From Candidatus Kapaibacterium sp. (GTDB taxonomy: Bacteria; Bacteroidota; Ignavibacteria; Kapaibacteriales; UBA2268): a stretch of 64,000 nt of DNA. The notes beneath the pieces were generated by a model. The model searched no databases. It had not been told where the DNA came from and saw nothing but the letters and a program-made list of their open reading frames with translations. The stretch is from the NCBI GenBank assembly GCA_026390695.1, contig JAPLFL010000104.1:22509-86508 (forward strand), in the 5' to 3' direction. A program made the position numbers and the translations under genes. Shown one piece after another: positions 54,901 to 62,258 of this stretch (the first letter of the stretch is position 1; each line of letters begins with the position of its first letter).

Positions 54901-55055
54901 GTTCCGATGTTCAGAAACCACTGGCAACGGTTATTGTTGGCGGTCTTGCAACTGCGATGGTATTGTCTCTTATAGCGCTTCCAGGTTTATATGCGCTTAT
55001 CGAAAGAAAAGCAAAAGTAATTGTTGAAGAAGAGGAACCAAAAGTTAATTATTAA
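51924..55055 (+). CDS. czcA: CzcA-type heavy-metal RND efflux pump
   Basis: 1043 aa, full-length RND transporter with 12 membrane helices in two halves. In TM4 the motif is DFGIIVDGAVIMVEN. The paired acidic residues in this DFGxxxDGAxxxxEN pattern are those of the HME-1 (Zn/Co/Cd, CzcA) branch rather than the CusA silver/copper branch. N-terminal features such as VEAYPDVSDTNIVVITKFNG and GRAAEEVEQQITLPLE are intact. It exports divalent metal from the periplasm or cytoplasm using the proton gradient. Metal specificity is inferred from the motif only. It is followed by a nested MITE-like repeat. Confidence 0.95.
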   Translation: MINQFVKFSLQQRALIISLAVVLIVAGFWAYSQLKVEAYPDVSDTNIVVITKFNGRAAEEVEQQITLPLERALNAMPHVIIKRSKSIFGLSVITITFDDKVDEYFASQLVFQKLKEAELPPDVDPQIGPVPNPVGEIFRYVLTAPPNISSMELRTAQDWIVIPKMLQAQGVADVVTFGGLVKQYHVIINPQKLQDYGLTISNLIDKIHDNNINTGGNILERGSQAIAIRGIGAVKSKSEIENIVLMSRKGVPVLLRDVAAVDIGAMPPSGVLGYTIPDEKTDNPNAVQGLVLMRKRENPSDVLINIKKQIEEINKILPNNIKIKPILDRQELVNNTVATVSRTLMEGVIIVVIVLFFFLGNVRIALISSICIPLSLLFAFILMYFSNIPANLLSLGAIDFGIIVDGAVIMVENIMYKLKHRDEYPQYEGHTNLYVIRDAAHEVEKQIFFSVAIIILAYIPLFSLQRVEGKLFSPMAFTLSFAILGSLILSLSVIPVIISFVFKGKINEWENPIAKLINKIYFKIIPKVYDYRIGFVVLAAIIIGIAFYSTKYMGTEFLPELDEGSFNIRTQLATGMNLQTSTEIANSIRKDLSEFPEINCIVSQTGRNEDGTDPYGPNRIETLITLKDYNSWKSGKSKNQLAEEIQKKLEIKYPGAVFTFSQPIIDNVSEAVTGSVADLAVIVTGPDLDKLRSICDSIADVIRPITGASETSIEQEGPQSQLIIKVDRDKSARYGVPVVDVQSLVEAALGGKEVSNSYEEEKKFAIVVRYPLEMRSTVDDIGNLIITNSNGEKIPLSSLAQIEYQDGATLIARQNGSRLVSVRSEIVGRDQGGFVAEAREKVEEKIKLPSGYKITWGGQFENLSRASARLAIVIPITVVIISILLFVLFKKVKYTLIVLTNVLFGLVGGIAALLIRGMHFNVSAGVGFISLFGVSVMSGVLLVSKINQLRFQYGYEFRQAVLEGAKMQLRPIMMMMTVAMLGLIPAAKAIGIGSDVQKPLATVIVGGLATAMVLSLIALPGLYALIERKAKVIVEEEEPKVNY

Positions 55056-55068
55056 TTCTAACTCTTGT

Positions 55069-55331
55069 GAGGCTCCCTCAAAAGCCACATATTTAACAAA
55101 AATGTCATTCCCGCGAATGCGGGAATCCACTTCCAGTGCCACTTTAGGGGATTCCTGCATTCGAGACTGTGTGAAAACTCACAACTTCTACTGGATTGTC
55201 ATTCCTGCGAATGCAGGAATCCCCATCTATGGCAATTAGGAGATTCCTGCATTCTCAGGAATGACAGCAATAAAGAGTTCTTACACAGTCTCATTCGCAG
55301 GAATGACAAGAAATGAGGCTTTTGAGACAGC
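55069..55331. repeat. Nested pair of palindromic MITE-like elements after czcA
   Basis: The outer element runs from GAGGCTCCCTCAAAAGCC to GGCTTTTGAGACAGC. A 130-bp copy (55163-55292) with ends GAGACTGTGTGAAAAC and TTACACAGTCTC is inserted in the right arm of its palindrome. CATTCG occurs at both junctions, fitting a target duplication. Confidence 0.88.
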
Positions 55332-55374
55332 AAGAGGAAATAACAAAGGTTAATAACCAAAACTCAATTTTTTT

Positions 55375-56388
55375 TCAGTCTGATGTTGTATTAGACTGAA
55401 GTAATGATTTAACTTTATCATAAACATCATCCACCTTCACAAGGTTGAGATTATCTTTTTGATCTTCTTCTGTTTCAGGTGGTGAAATCGTTACAGAATT
55501 TATAGAATAAGGGCCCCAGCGCTTCGCACTCAAATGTGACGAATTTGGGTAAATTCCAACAACTGGAACAGCAAGACTGGCTGCAAGATGCAAAACTCCA
55601 GTTGAATTTGCTACTAATAGTTTTGATCTTGAAATGAAAGCAATCAATTCCTCAAGTTTAAAATCTGAACAAAAACTGATAGCTTCAGGCATGATTTTTT
55701 TAATAATCTCACACTTATTAAAATCGCTATCAGAGCCTGTTACTGCTATTTTAATATTAGAAAAATTATTTGATATTTTTTGTCCTAAATAAGCAAAATT
55801 TTCTGCACTCCACTCTCCAGCAGAGCCACCAGTCCCGGGATGAAGTATAATAAAATCACTTGCCCCTACTTTTTCTATTATTTTTTTGTCAACCATACAA
55901 AGAATATTCGGAGTTATATTCGGACAAACAAGTTCTGTAGCACAATTTGTTTCAAAAAATCTATTAATTAATTCGACATTATATTCTGCTTCGTGCTTCT
56001 GTGCAGTTTTTCGATGTGAATAAACACGATGATTGAATAACAACGAATACAAGCGATAAGCTGATCCAATACGCTTTGGGACTCGGGCTAAGAAAGCAGC
56101 CAGAGCCTCATTATATTTTGGACGTGGAAAGAAAATCGCATCAGGAGCAATTTGTTTTAATATTTTATTGATTCTGATATTTGAGTCTAAGTAAATTCTT
56201 TCATCAATAAAGTCACAGTTTTCAACAAGCTGACTGACATAAGCACTGGCTATCAAAGTGGTGTGGATGCCAGAATCAATTTGTTTTACAGCTCGGAACA
56301 TAGGAAGAGTCAGAACCATATCCCCTATACGATCAGTACGGAATATTGCAATTTTTTTGATGTTTTGTAAAATTTGTTTCAATTGCAA
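55375..56388 (-). CDS. Glycosyltransferase family 9 (heptosyltransferase-like)
   Basis: 337 aa GT-B enzyme of the WaaF/RfaF group, which adds heptose or related sugars to lipopolysaccharide core. The N-domain start is AIFRTDRIGDMVLTLPMFRA. The C-domain donor-binding region is FIILHPGTGGSAGEWSAENF, then LVANSTGVLHLAASLAVPVV and IYPNSSHLSAKRWGPYS. There is no membrane segment. It lies 8 nt downstream of the threonine dehydrogenase gene. That partner is metabolic, so the pairing is probably only transcriptional. Confidence 0.9.
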   Translation of the reverse strand: MQLKQILQNIKKIAIFRTDRIGDMVLTLPMFRAVKQIDSGIHTTLIASAYVSQLVENCDFIDERIYLDSNIRINKILKQIAPDAIFFPRPKYNEALAAFLARVPKRIGSAYRLYSLLFNHRVYSHRKTAQKHEAEYNVELINRFFETNCATELVCPNITPNILCMVDKKIIEKVGASDFIILHPGTGGSAGEWSAENFAYLGQKISNNFSNIKIAVTGSDSDFNKCEIIKKIMPEAISFCSDFKLEELIAFISRSKLLVANSTGVLHLAASLAVPVVGIYPNSSHLSAKRWGPYSINSVTISPPETEEDQKDNLNLVKVDDVYDKVKSLLQSNTTSD

Positions 56389-56396
56389 ATAAAAAA

Positions 56397-57359
56397 TTAC
56401 TTCAACTTCTGGCTCAATTTATTCAACATATCAGTTACCATATCTTCAAATGAATATGCCGGCTGCCAGCCCCATTCAGCACGTGCCGCAGAATCATCTA
56501 TTGTTCTTGGCCATGAGTCAGCTATTGATTGACGAAAATCAGGTTCATATACTACCTTGAAATCAGGTTTATGCTTTTGAATGGCTTTTGTTAATTGAGC
56601 CGGATTGAAACTGAAAGATGCAACATTGAAATCACTATGATGCTGTAAGCGCGATACATCAGCTTCAGCAAGGTCTATAGTAGCTTTCAAACAATCAGGC
56701 ATGTACATCATAGGCAGCATTGTACCTTCGCTAAGAAAACAAGAGTAATCTTCATCTTTTACTGCTTTATAAAAAATATCAACTGCATAATCAGTTGTTC
56801 CTCCACCAGGCAATGTTTCCGAAGAAATAATTCCCGGGTATCGTAATCCACGTGTATCAAGTCCGTATTTTAAGAAATAATAATCACAAAGTCTTTCGCC
56901 ACAAACTTTAGTTAAACCATACATAGTTGTCGGACGTAAGACTGATTCCTGTGGGGTCATATCCTTGGAAACTCCATCCCCCCAAACAGCCATAGAACTG
57001 GGGATTATGATTCTGTTAAGTTTTTTTGCAACTCCAATTTCTAATATATTTAAAGTGCCAGTCATATTTACATTCCAGCACTGCATTGGATTTCGCTCCC
57101 CAACTGCCGAGAGTATGGCTGCTAAATGGAAAACGGAATCAATATTGTGTCGTTCGATAATAGTATTTAATTCTTCAGCATTTGTTACGTCAGCATATTC
57201 GAATGGTTCAAGAGCTTTAATTTTTTGTGTGTCGCTTAAATTTTTATCCGAGGCAATCACATTATCGTGACCGTATTTCAATCTCAGTTCTCTGACAAGT
57301 TCAGTTCCAATTTGGCCAAGAGCGCCGGTAACAAGAATTTTTTTCATTTGACTACTCAT
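56397..57359 (-). CDS. L-threonine 3-dehydrogenase, SDR (epimerase-like) type
   Basis: 320 aa extended short-chain dehydrogenase. The NAD loop is LVTGALGQIGTELVRELR. The catalytic triad region is SSMAVWGDG (Ser) with TTMYGLTKVCGERLCDYYFL (YxxxK). The later LRYPGIISSETLPGGGTTDY and MLPMMYMPDC are what I associate with the SDR-type threonine dehydrogenases common in Bacteroidota. Those oxidise threonine to 2-amino-3-ketobutyrate. A nucleotide-sugar epimerase role is less likely. No kbl (ketobutyrate CoA ligase) is adjacent. Confidence 0.85.
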   Translation of the reverse strand: MSSQMKKILVTGALGQIGTELVRELRLKYGHDNVIASDKNLSDTQKIKALEPFEYADVTNAEELNTIIERHNIDSVFHLAAILSAVGERNPMQCWNVNMTGTLNILEIGVAKKLNRIIIPSSMAVWGDGVSKDMTPQESVLRPTTMYGLTKVCGERLCDYYFLKYGLDTRGLRYPGIISSETLPGGGTTDYAVDIFYKAVKDEDYSCFLSEGTMLPMMYMPDCLKATIDLAEADVSRLQHHSDFNVASFSFNPAQLTKAIQKHKPDFKVVYEPDFRQSIADSWPRTIDDSAARAEWGWQPAYSFEDMVTDMLNKLSQKLK

Positions 57360-57467
57360 ATTTTTCTAATAAATTTTAATGATAATTCATGGCTTACAGA
57401 TTACAAATTTAACTCATAATTTTGAAATATGAATTACAATTTTTAATAATCATTTTCTAATTAGAAC

Positions 57468-58658
57468 TTAAATTATATTATCTTCCCGCTCGATCTCAAA
57501 CAGAGTTATTTCAGGTCTGATTCCAATCCTCAACGGTGGCATAAACACGCCCAAACCTCTATTGATATAAATCATCTGATCTTTTTTTGTTATCAAACCA
57601 CGCATTGGTTTATTTATTAGGTTTTCCACCGTAAAAGCAAAAAAGCCAAGGTCTATTCCTATTTGTCCGCCATGAGTATGCCCTGATAAAGTCAAATCCG
57701 CGCAGGTTTTTTCAACAATTAATTCTTCCCATATATATGGATAATGAGCTAACAGAATTGTATATAAACTTGGATCGAGTGAATTGAATGTATTTGCGAA
57801 ATTAGCAAAATTATGTTTCCTTGTTATACTATCAATTGCACAAATCTGAATTTTTGAATTATGTATTTCAATCGTTCTATTCTCATTAACTAACAATTCA
57901 ATTCCTGTATCTCTAATAATTTTAATAATCTGTGTCGTGTCATCCGTTTTAATATAATGTTCGTGATTACCTAAGCAGGCAAAAACTCCGAATGGAGCAT
58001 TAAATAAAGAAAGTTCATTCACAATAAGGTCTATTTCTTTTAATTCGGAATTAATAAAATCGCCGGTTATTACGATTAAATCAGGCTTCATCGATTCAAT
58101 TACAATTCTTGCGGCATGCAAAAATTTGTCATCAGGAAAAGTTCCGGTATGTAAATCAGATATTTGTACAATTTTTAATGGTTCGGTAGAGGTATATTTC
58201 TTTGCTTTGATCTTAATTCGTTTGAGTTCTACATTATAATTCGTTCTAACAAAACCGTCAGCAACAATGAAATATGGGATAATAGCCGAGAATTTAAAAA
58301 TTTTACTTAGGTAATCTCTTCTGGATAGACTGATTAATTCTGCTTCTGTTTCACGATATTTTAGGAAATAAAAGTTTATAACGTAAACCGGAGTTATAAA
58401 TATTTTTGGTAAATACCAGATTAATGAAATTCTAAATAAAATTTGTTCTGTACTTGTTATTATTTCATGTTTGTAAAGAGAACTAAAATAATTTAATAAG
58501 AAAGAGATCATTAAAATACTAAGTACCAAATGAGAAATAAAAAGAACAGATCTATACTTATTCCTTTTTCCAAAATAGATTAGGAATATAAAATCTAACA
58601 ATGAAATTATTAATACCGCATAGAGAAAGGTAGGTGAATATTTCTGAAACTCCGTCAT
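57468..58658 (-). CDS. Membrane-anchored metallophosphoesterase (YaeI-like)
   Basis: 396 aa. Helices in the N-terminal roughly 150 residues (about 12-30, 38-58, 77-100, 128-145) precede a calcineurin-like phosphoesterase domain. That domain has VQISDLHTG (metal site start), DLIVITGDFIN, CLGNHEHYIK, LLAHYPYIWEE and LSGHTHGGQIG, so all metal ligands are present. Related proteins hydrolyse lipid-linked or membrane phosphodiesters. It starts 5 nt after the FtsB-like gene. Confidence 0.9.
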   Translation of the reverse strand: MTEFQKYSPTFLYAVLIISLLDFIFLIYFGKRNKYRSVLFISHLVLSILMISFLLNYFSSLYKHEIITSTEQILFRISLIWYLPKIFITPVYVINFYFLKYRETEAELISLSRRDYLSKIFKFSAIIPYFIVADGFVRTNYNVELKRIKIKAKKYTSTEPLKIVQISDLHTGTFPDDKFLHAARIVIESMKPDLIVITGDFINSELKEIDLIVNELSLFNAPFGVFACLGNHEHYIKTDDTTQIIKIIRDTGIELLVNENRTIEIHNSKIQICAIDSITRKHNFANFANTFNSLDPSLYTILLAHYPYIWEELIVEKTCADLTLSGHTHGGQIGIDLGFFAFTVENLINKPMRGLITKKDQMIYINRGLGVFMPPLRIGIRPEITLFEIEREDNII

Positions 58659-58663
58659 CAGAG

Positions 58664-58975
58664 TTAATTTGATTTAATAAAAAATACTTTTTCATCAGGT
58701 CGAATCATGCCGTAGTGAGTTCTGGCAATTCGTTCGATTTCTAAGGTATCTTTTTCCAATTTTTCTATAAGATTTTTCAAAGAATCAGTTTTATGTTTTT
58801 CATCATTAACTTCTTGATATTTTATTTTTTTATCTTTTTCTAACTGTATTCTCTTTAATATTCCATGATTGGATAAAAGCAGAAACGCAAGAACTATACA
58901 CGATATTGAAGCAAAAAAAATAATTTTTTTATTTTTTGATAAAACTTTAATCTTTTCTATAATAGATGATGTCAC
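58664..58975 (-). CDS. FtsB/DivIC-like cell-division septum protein
   Basis: 103 aa. There is a short cytoplasmic end, one membrane helix (about 18-36), a coiled coil (about 40-78), and the family-typical end ERIARTHYGMIRPDEKVFFI. Members sit at the division septum with FtsL and FtsQ. It lies 3 nt after the response-regulator gene and 5 nt before the phosphoesterase gene, in one compact unit. Confidence 0.88.
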   Translation of the reverse strand: MTSSIIEKIKVLSKNKKIIFFASISCIVLAFLLLSNHGILKRIQLEKDKKIKYQEVNDEKHKTDSLKNLIEKLEKDTLEIERIARTHYGMIRPDEKVFFIKSN

Positions 58976-58978
58976 TAA

Positions 58979-60427
58979 CTAAACCTCAGAAGTAATTTTT
59001 ACTGAAATACTGCCAAAGAGAAGCCCAGAATCATCTAATGTCTTGATTTGTTTTATTAAATTCTCATCCAAAGTCACATTATTTCTAACTACCATCTTAC
59101 CTTCGCGGGTGACAACATTCTGGTTAGTTACCATACCCGACTTTAATGCTGATGAACTAAGGTCTTTTTCGAAAACAATAGAATCGGAATTAATATTTAA
59201 TATAAAAGTATCCTCTAAGTCTGGCGGAACTTCTTGAATAGGTTTAATTACTTCGACAGGTTTTATTTCTTTAGCTACCGTTTTTTGATCAAGTCTCACG
59301 TTCATGAATGGAATCGTCGTCCTTAGCTCTGATGCAATAGGAATAAGTTCAGGGCACATTTTCTTTTTAATAAGATTATGTAAAACCGTTGAAATATCCA
59401 TATCAAACCAAACAGATTTCTTTAGGAAATATTTTACCGCTTCTGCATGACGACTTAAAGTTTCATTAGCAGATTGAATGGCTATACCCTTAGTTTGAAA
59501 TTTCTCAATATCCTCTGGAAGAACTTTATAAACTTTATTATGGTAAATGTTTGCTAATGCCACAATCTGAGCTTCCTGAGTAAATCTGTTACCGGTGTAT
59601 GGATTATTATGACCTGAACCATCGTGGTGATTCCATAGTTGAGCAACTATTTCGGTGATTGGTTCTAAAATCGAAATTCTTTTTAAATGAGATATATTAT
59701 TAAAAAATAATTCAAAAAAATGAGTCCTTTTAGAATCCTCAATTTCATAAGGATCGTGCAAAAACATTATTTTAGGCATCCCAATATATGTTGTTTGATG
59801 AAGAAGGGCTGCAAATGTAATATGAACAATTTTTTGTTTATCCAAATTCATGGTCTCTGCTATTGTTTTAGCTATCTTAGCCACATAACTGGTATGTTTT
59901 GTATAGAAATAACAGTCATATTCATTAGAAAAGCCGGTCATACCATGAATTATCTGCGAAATTGTGTTATATAATTCCTTTTTTACTAAATTTAATTCGG
60001 CAACGCTTTCGTTCAATTTTTCTGATGAATTTTTATTTGCTCTAATATCTCTGAAATGATCAAATGAAATTCTTACTGCTTGAATAAGCTCTAATTCACT
60101 ACTTGGTTTCTTCAAGAACATATAAGCATGGGCTTCGTTGATGCATGGGATTATATCCTTTGGTTCACTGAAACCCGTGAGAATGATTTTTACAGAATCA
60201 GGTGAATAATCCATACTTTTACTAAGAAACTCGGAGCCAGTCATGTCAGGCATCCTTTGATCACTCACAATGACACCCGGATAAAAACCGGATTTTATAA
60301 GTTCTAACGCTTCTGGGCCACCAGTGCAAATCCTCACATCGAAATGAGTTTGAAATATTCTTTCCATTAATTTAAGAAACATTATCTCATCATCTACAAT
60401 TAGCAGCTTATCTTTAGTTGGATTCAT
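58979..60427 (-). CDS. Response regulator with a degenerate HD-GYP domain
   Basis: 482 aa. Residues 5-125 form a receiver domain with the acidic pair DDE (12-14), phospho-acceptor Asp56 (VSDQRMPDMTG) and a late lysine (MFLKKPSS). Residues about 165-345 align with an HD-GYP domain. His178 is kept (TKHTSYVAKI). The central HD is HQ (LLHQTTYIGMPK in place of LLHDIGKIGIP), and the lysine after it is also lost. The GYP end reads WNHHDGSGHN. The last roughly 130 residues are unrecognised. The domain is therefore probably not an active c-di-GMP phosphodiesterase and may work by binding. It is first in a unit with FtsB-like and phosphoesterase genes. Confidence 0.85.
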   Translation of the reverse strand: MNPTKDKLLIVDDEIMFLKLMERIFQTHFDVRICTGGPEALELIKSGFYPGVIVSDQRMPDMTGSEFLSKSMDYSPDSVKIILTGFSEPKDIIPCINEAHAYMFLKKPSSELELIQAVRISFDHFRDIRANKNSSEKLNESVAELNLVKKELYNTISQIIHGMTGFSNEYDCYFYTKHTSYVAKIAKTIAETMNLDKQKIVHITFAALLHQTTYIGMPKIMFLHDPYEIEDSKRTHFFELFFNNISHLKRISILEPITEIVAQLWNHHDGSGHNNPYTGNRFTQEAQIVALANIYHNKVYKVLPEDIEKFQTKGIAIQSANETLSRHAEAVKYFLKKSVWFDMDISTVLHNLIKKKMCPELIPIASELRTTIPFMNVRLDQKTVAKEIKPVEVIKPIQEVPPDLEDTFILNINSDSIVFEKDLSSSALKSGMVTNQNVVTREGKMVVRNNVTLDENLIKQIKTLDDSGLLFGSISVKITSEV

Positions 60428-60556
60428 TTTATTTAACTAATTAATGCTTATATTTTGAATAAAAATTAATTTTTAGCTTAATCAGACTATAATTTAAGAC
60501 TTTTTTTTTAAATTACCAATTCGATTTGGAATTTTTTGAAAATAATTTAGCTCTAT
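60428..60556. other. Divergent intergenic gap
   Basis: 129 AT-rich bases between the response regulator (minus) and the PAS membrane protein (plus). The two signalling genes may share control from here. I see no clear box or palindrome. Confidence 0.3.
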
Positions 60557-62056
60557 ATGCAATTTAAAGAAAAAGAACTTTTATTAATAAGTAAAGTTTG
60601 TAATCTGCCAAGTTATATTGGTTTTTTAATAAGTTTCTTTTTTTCGATCTTTTATCTTATAATATCTTTTACTTTCGAAGTTGCCGATAGTTATACTTTT
60701 TTATATTTACTTATTCCATTTATTTTAAATTCTATTTTTCTAAATTATAGACTATCTTTGATTTTTAATATTTCACTTGCACTTATTACATTTGTCACTT
60801 TTCAAACCCCTGCATCATACGCTCCCAATCATGTTTATATAACGATTCTTATTATTTTATTATTTATAGTTATCGGTTATTTTATTTCGATTATCAAACC
60901 ATTATTATATAAATTATTAAAAGAAAATGATCAAAAATCAGAATCAATCGAACAAAATCTTCAAATAATTCAAGATCTAAGTAATCAAATTCTTGGACTT
61001 GATGATGAGCTTGGATTCCAAAAAAAATCATTACATAATTTAATGGTTTCGGAAAGAAATAATCGTGAACTTGTTGAAAAAGCCGGTGCTGCCATTGTTC
61101 AATATGATTTGTCAGGAAATATTAAATATTTTAATACACAATTTTGCAAAATATTTAAATGTGATGTTTTTGAAGCGTCTTCATTAAAAATTCAAGATAT
61201 TTTAGTTCTGGAAGGAGATTATAATAAATTTTTCGATTTAATCAATAGAAATGAACTTCAATCCGAAGAATACTTATATTCCCTAAAAAATAGAATAAAT
61301 AACTTCGATACATTACATGATTCATTCAAGATTGAGGCTCACACAAAGCAAGGAAGAACATTATATTTAGATATAAACTGCATTTTATTAATCGAAAATG
61401 ATCAAAGCCTTATATTCAGAGCCTTTCTTTGGGATACCACAGAAAGAAGATTAAACCAAAAAGCCTTAATTGATAGCGAAAACAGATTCAGAGGGATATT
61501 TGAAAATGCAAGCATTGGATTATACAGAACCAATCCAGCCGGAGATATTATTCTAGTCAATAAAGCAATGCTCGAAATTTTAGGATTTCCTTCATTCGAA
61601 AAACTTCTGAATTTAAATCAGAATATCCACTTTTTACCAAGTTATGACAGAACTGAATTTATTAAATTAATTGAAGAATTTGGGTATATTAAAGGCTTGG
61701 AAAGCGGCTGGAGAACTTATCATGATGATTTGATTTATCTAAGAGAGACTGCCTGGGCTATTAGAGATAATGATCAGAAGATTATTTACTATGACGGCAT
61801 GCTGGAGAACATCACTGATTCTTATCTTGCAGCCTTGGAACGAGAAAAATTAATTTCAGAATTAATGAAAGCTCATACCGAAATAAAAACATTAAGCGGA
61901 CTATTGCCAACTTGTGCTTCTTGCAAAAAAATTCGTGACGAAGATGGTGAGTGGCACAATATGGAATCATACATTACAGAGCGCTCTCAGATTGAGTTTA
62001 GTCATGGTCTATGCCCCGATTGCATTCAAAAACATTATCCAAATTATGCAGATTAA
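60557..62056 (+). CDS. Membrane PAS sensor with C-terminal CxxC...CxxC motif
   Basis: 499 aa. Four or five membrane helices lie in residues about 17-115. A coiled coil follows (about 120-165), then PAS 1 (about 170-300, EKAGAAIVQYDLSGNIKYFN) and PAS 2 (about 310-430, IFENASIGLYRTNPAGDIIL). The C-terminus, LLPTCASCKKIRDEDGEWHN to SHGLCPDCIQKHYP, carries two CxxC pairs likely to bind zinc. I have seen this ending on PAS-type sensor proteins that lack a kinase domain. There is no kinase, GGDEF or HTH output. It is divergent from the response regulator at 60427. Confidence 0.87.
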   Translation: MQFKEKELLLISKVCNLPSYIGFLISFFFSIFYLIISFTFEVADSYTFLYLLIPFILNSIFLNYRLSLIFNISLALITFVTFQTPASYAPNHVYITILIILLFIVIGYFISIIKPLLYKLLKENDQKSESIEQNLQIIQDLSNQILGLDDELGFQKKSLHNLMVSERNNRELVEKAGAAIVQYDLSGNIKYFNTQFCKIFKCDVFEASSLKIQDILVLEGDYNKFFDLINRNELQSEEYLYSLKNRINNFDTLHDSFKIEAHTKQGRTLYLDINCILLIENDQSLIFRAFLWDTTERRLNQKALIDSENRFRGIFENASIGLYRTNPAGDIILVNKAMLEILGFPSFEKLLNLNQNIHFLPSYDRTEFIKLIEEFGYIKGLESGWRTYHDDLIYLRETAWAIRDNDQKIIYYDGMLENITDSYLAALEREKLISELMKAHTEIKTLSGLLPTCASCKKIRDEDGEWHNMESYITERSQIEFSHGLCPDCIQKHYPNYAD

Positions 62057-62066
62057 TTTTTTTTTC

Positions 62067-62097
62067 TTGCACAAATCAAAAAATATCCTTAATTTTG
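62067..62097 (+). promoter_or_regulatory. Promoter of tRNA-Lys, Bacteroidota type
   Basis: TTG at 62067-62069, 20 nt, then TAATTTTG at 62090-62097, an exact TAnnTTTG match. It ends 11 nt before the first base of the tRNA, the right distance for a start site. It overlaps no gene. Confidence 0.8.
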
Positions 62098-62108
62098 TAA
62101 TCTGCTTT

Positions 62109-62180
62109 GATCCAGTAGCTCAGGGGTAGAGCATTTGACTTTTAATCAAAGGGTCGTAGGTTCAAATCCTACCTGGATCA
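62109..62180 (+). tRNA. trnK: tRNA-Lys, anticodon TTT
   Basis: The cloverleaf can be drawn fully. The acceptor is GATCCAG/CTGGATC with discriminator A. The D stem is GCTC/GAGC and the anticodon stem is TTTGA/TCAAA with loop CTTTTAA (anticodon TTT). The T stem is GTAGG/CCTAC with loop TTCAAAT. CCA is not encoded. It has its own promoter and terminator. A minus-strand integrase gene starts just beyond it, so its 3' half is the probable attachment site. Confidence 0.97.
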
Positions 62181-62194
62181 CTTCATTGAAAAAT

Positions 62195-62229
62195 AAAAGG
62201 TTAGCGAGGATTTCAAGCTAACCTTTTTT
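62195..62229 (+). terminator. Rho-independent terminator of tRNA-Lys
   Basis: AAAAGGTTAGC (62195-62205) pairs perfectly with GCTAACCTTTT (62217-62227), giving a run of six T ending at 62229. On the minus strand the same hairpin also has a T run and may serve the integrase gene. Confidence 0.85.
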
Positions 62230-62258
62230 AAGGTCTGGTGACTTTTTGGTGACGTTTT

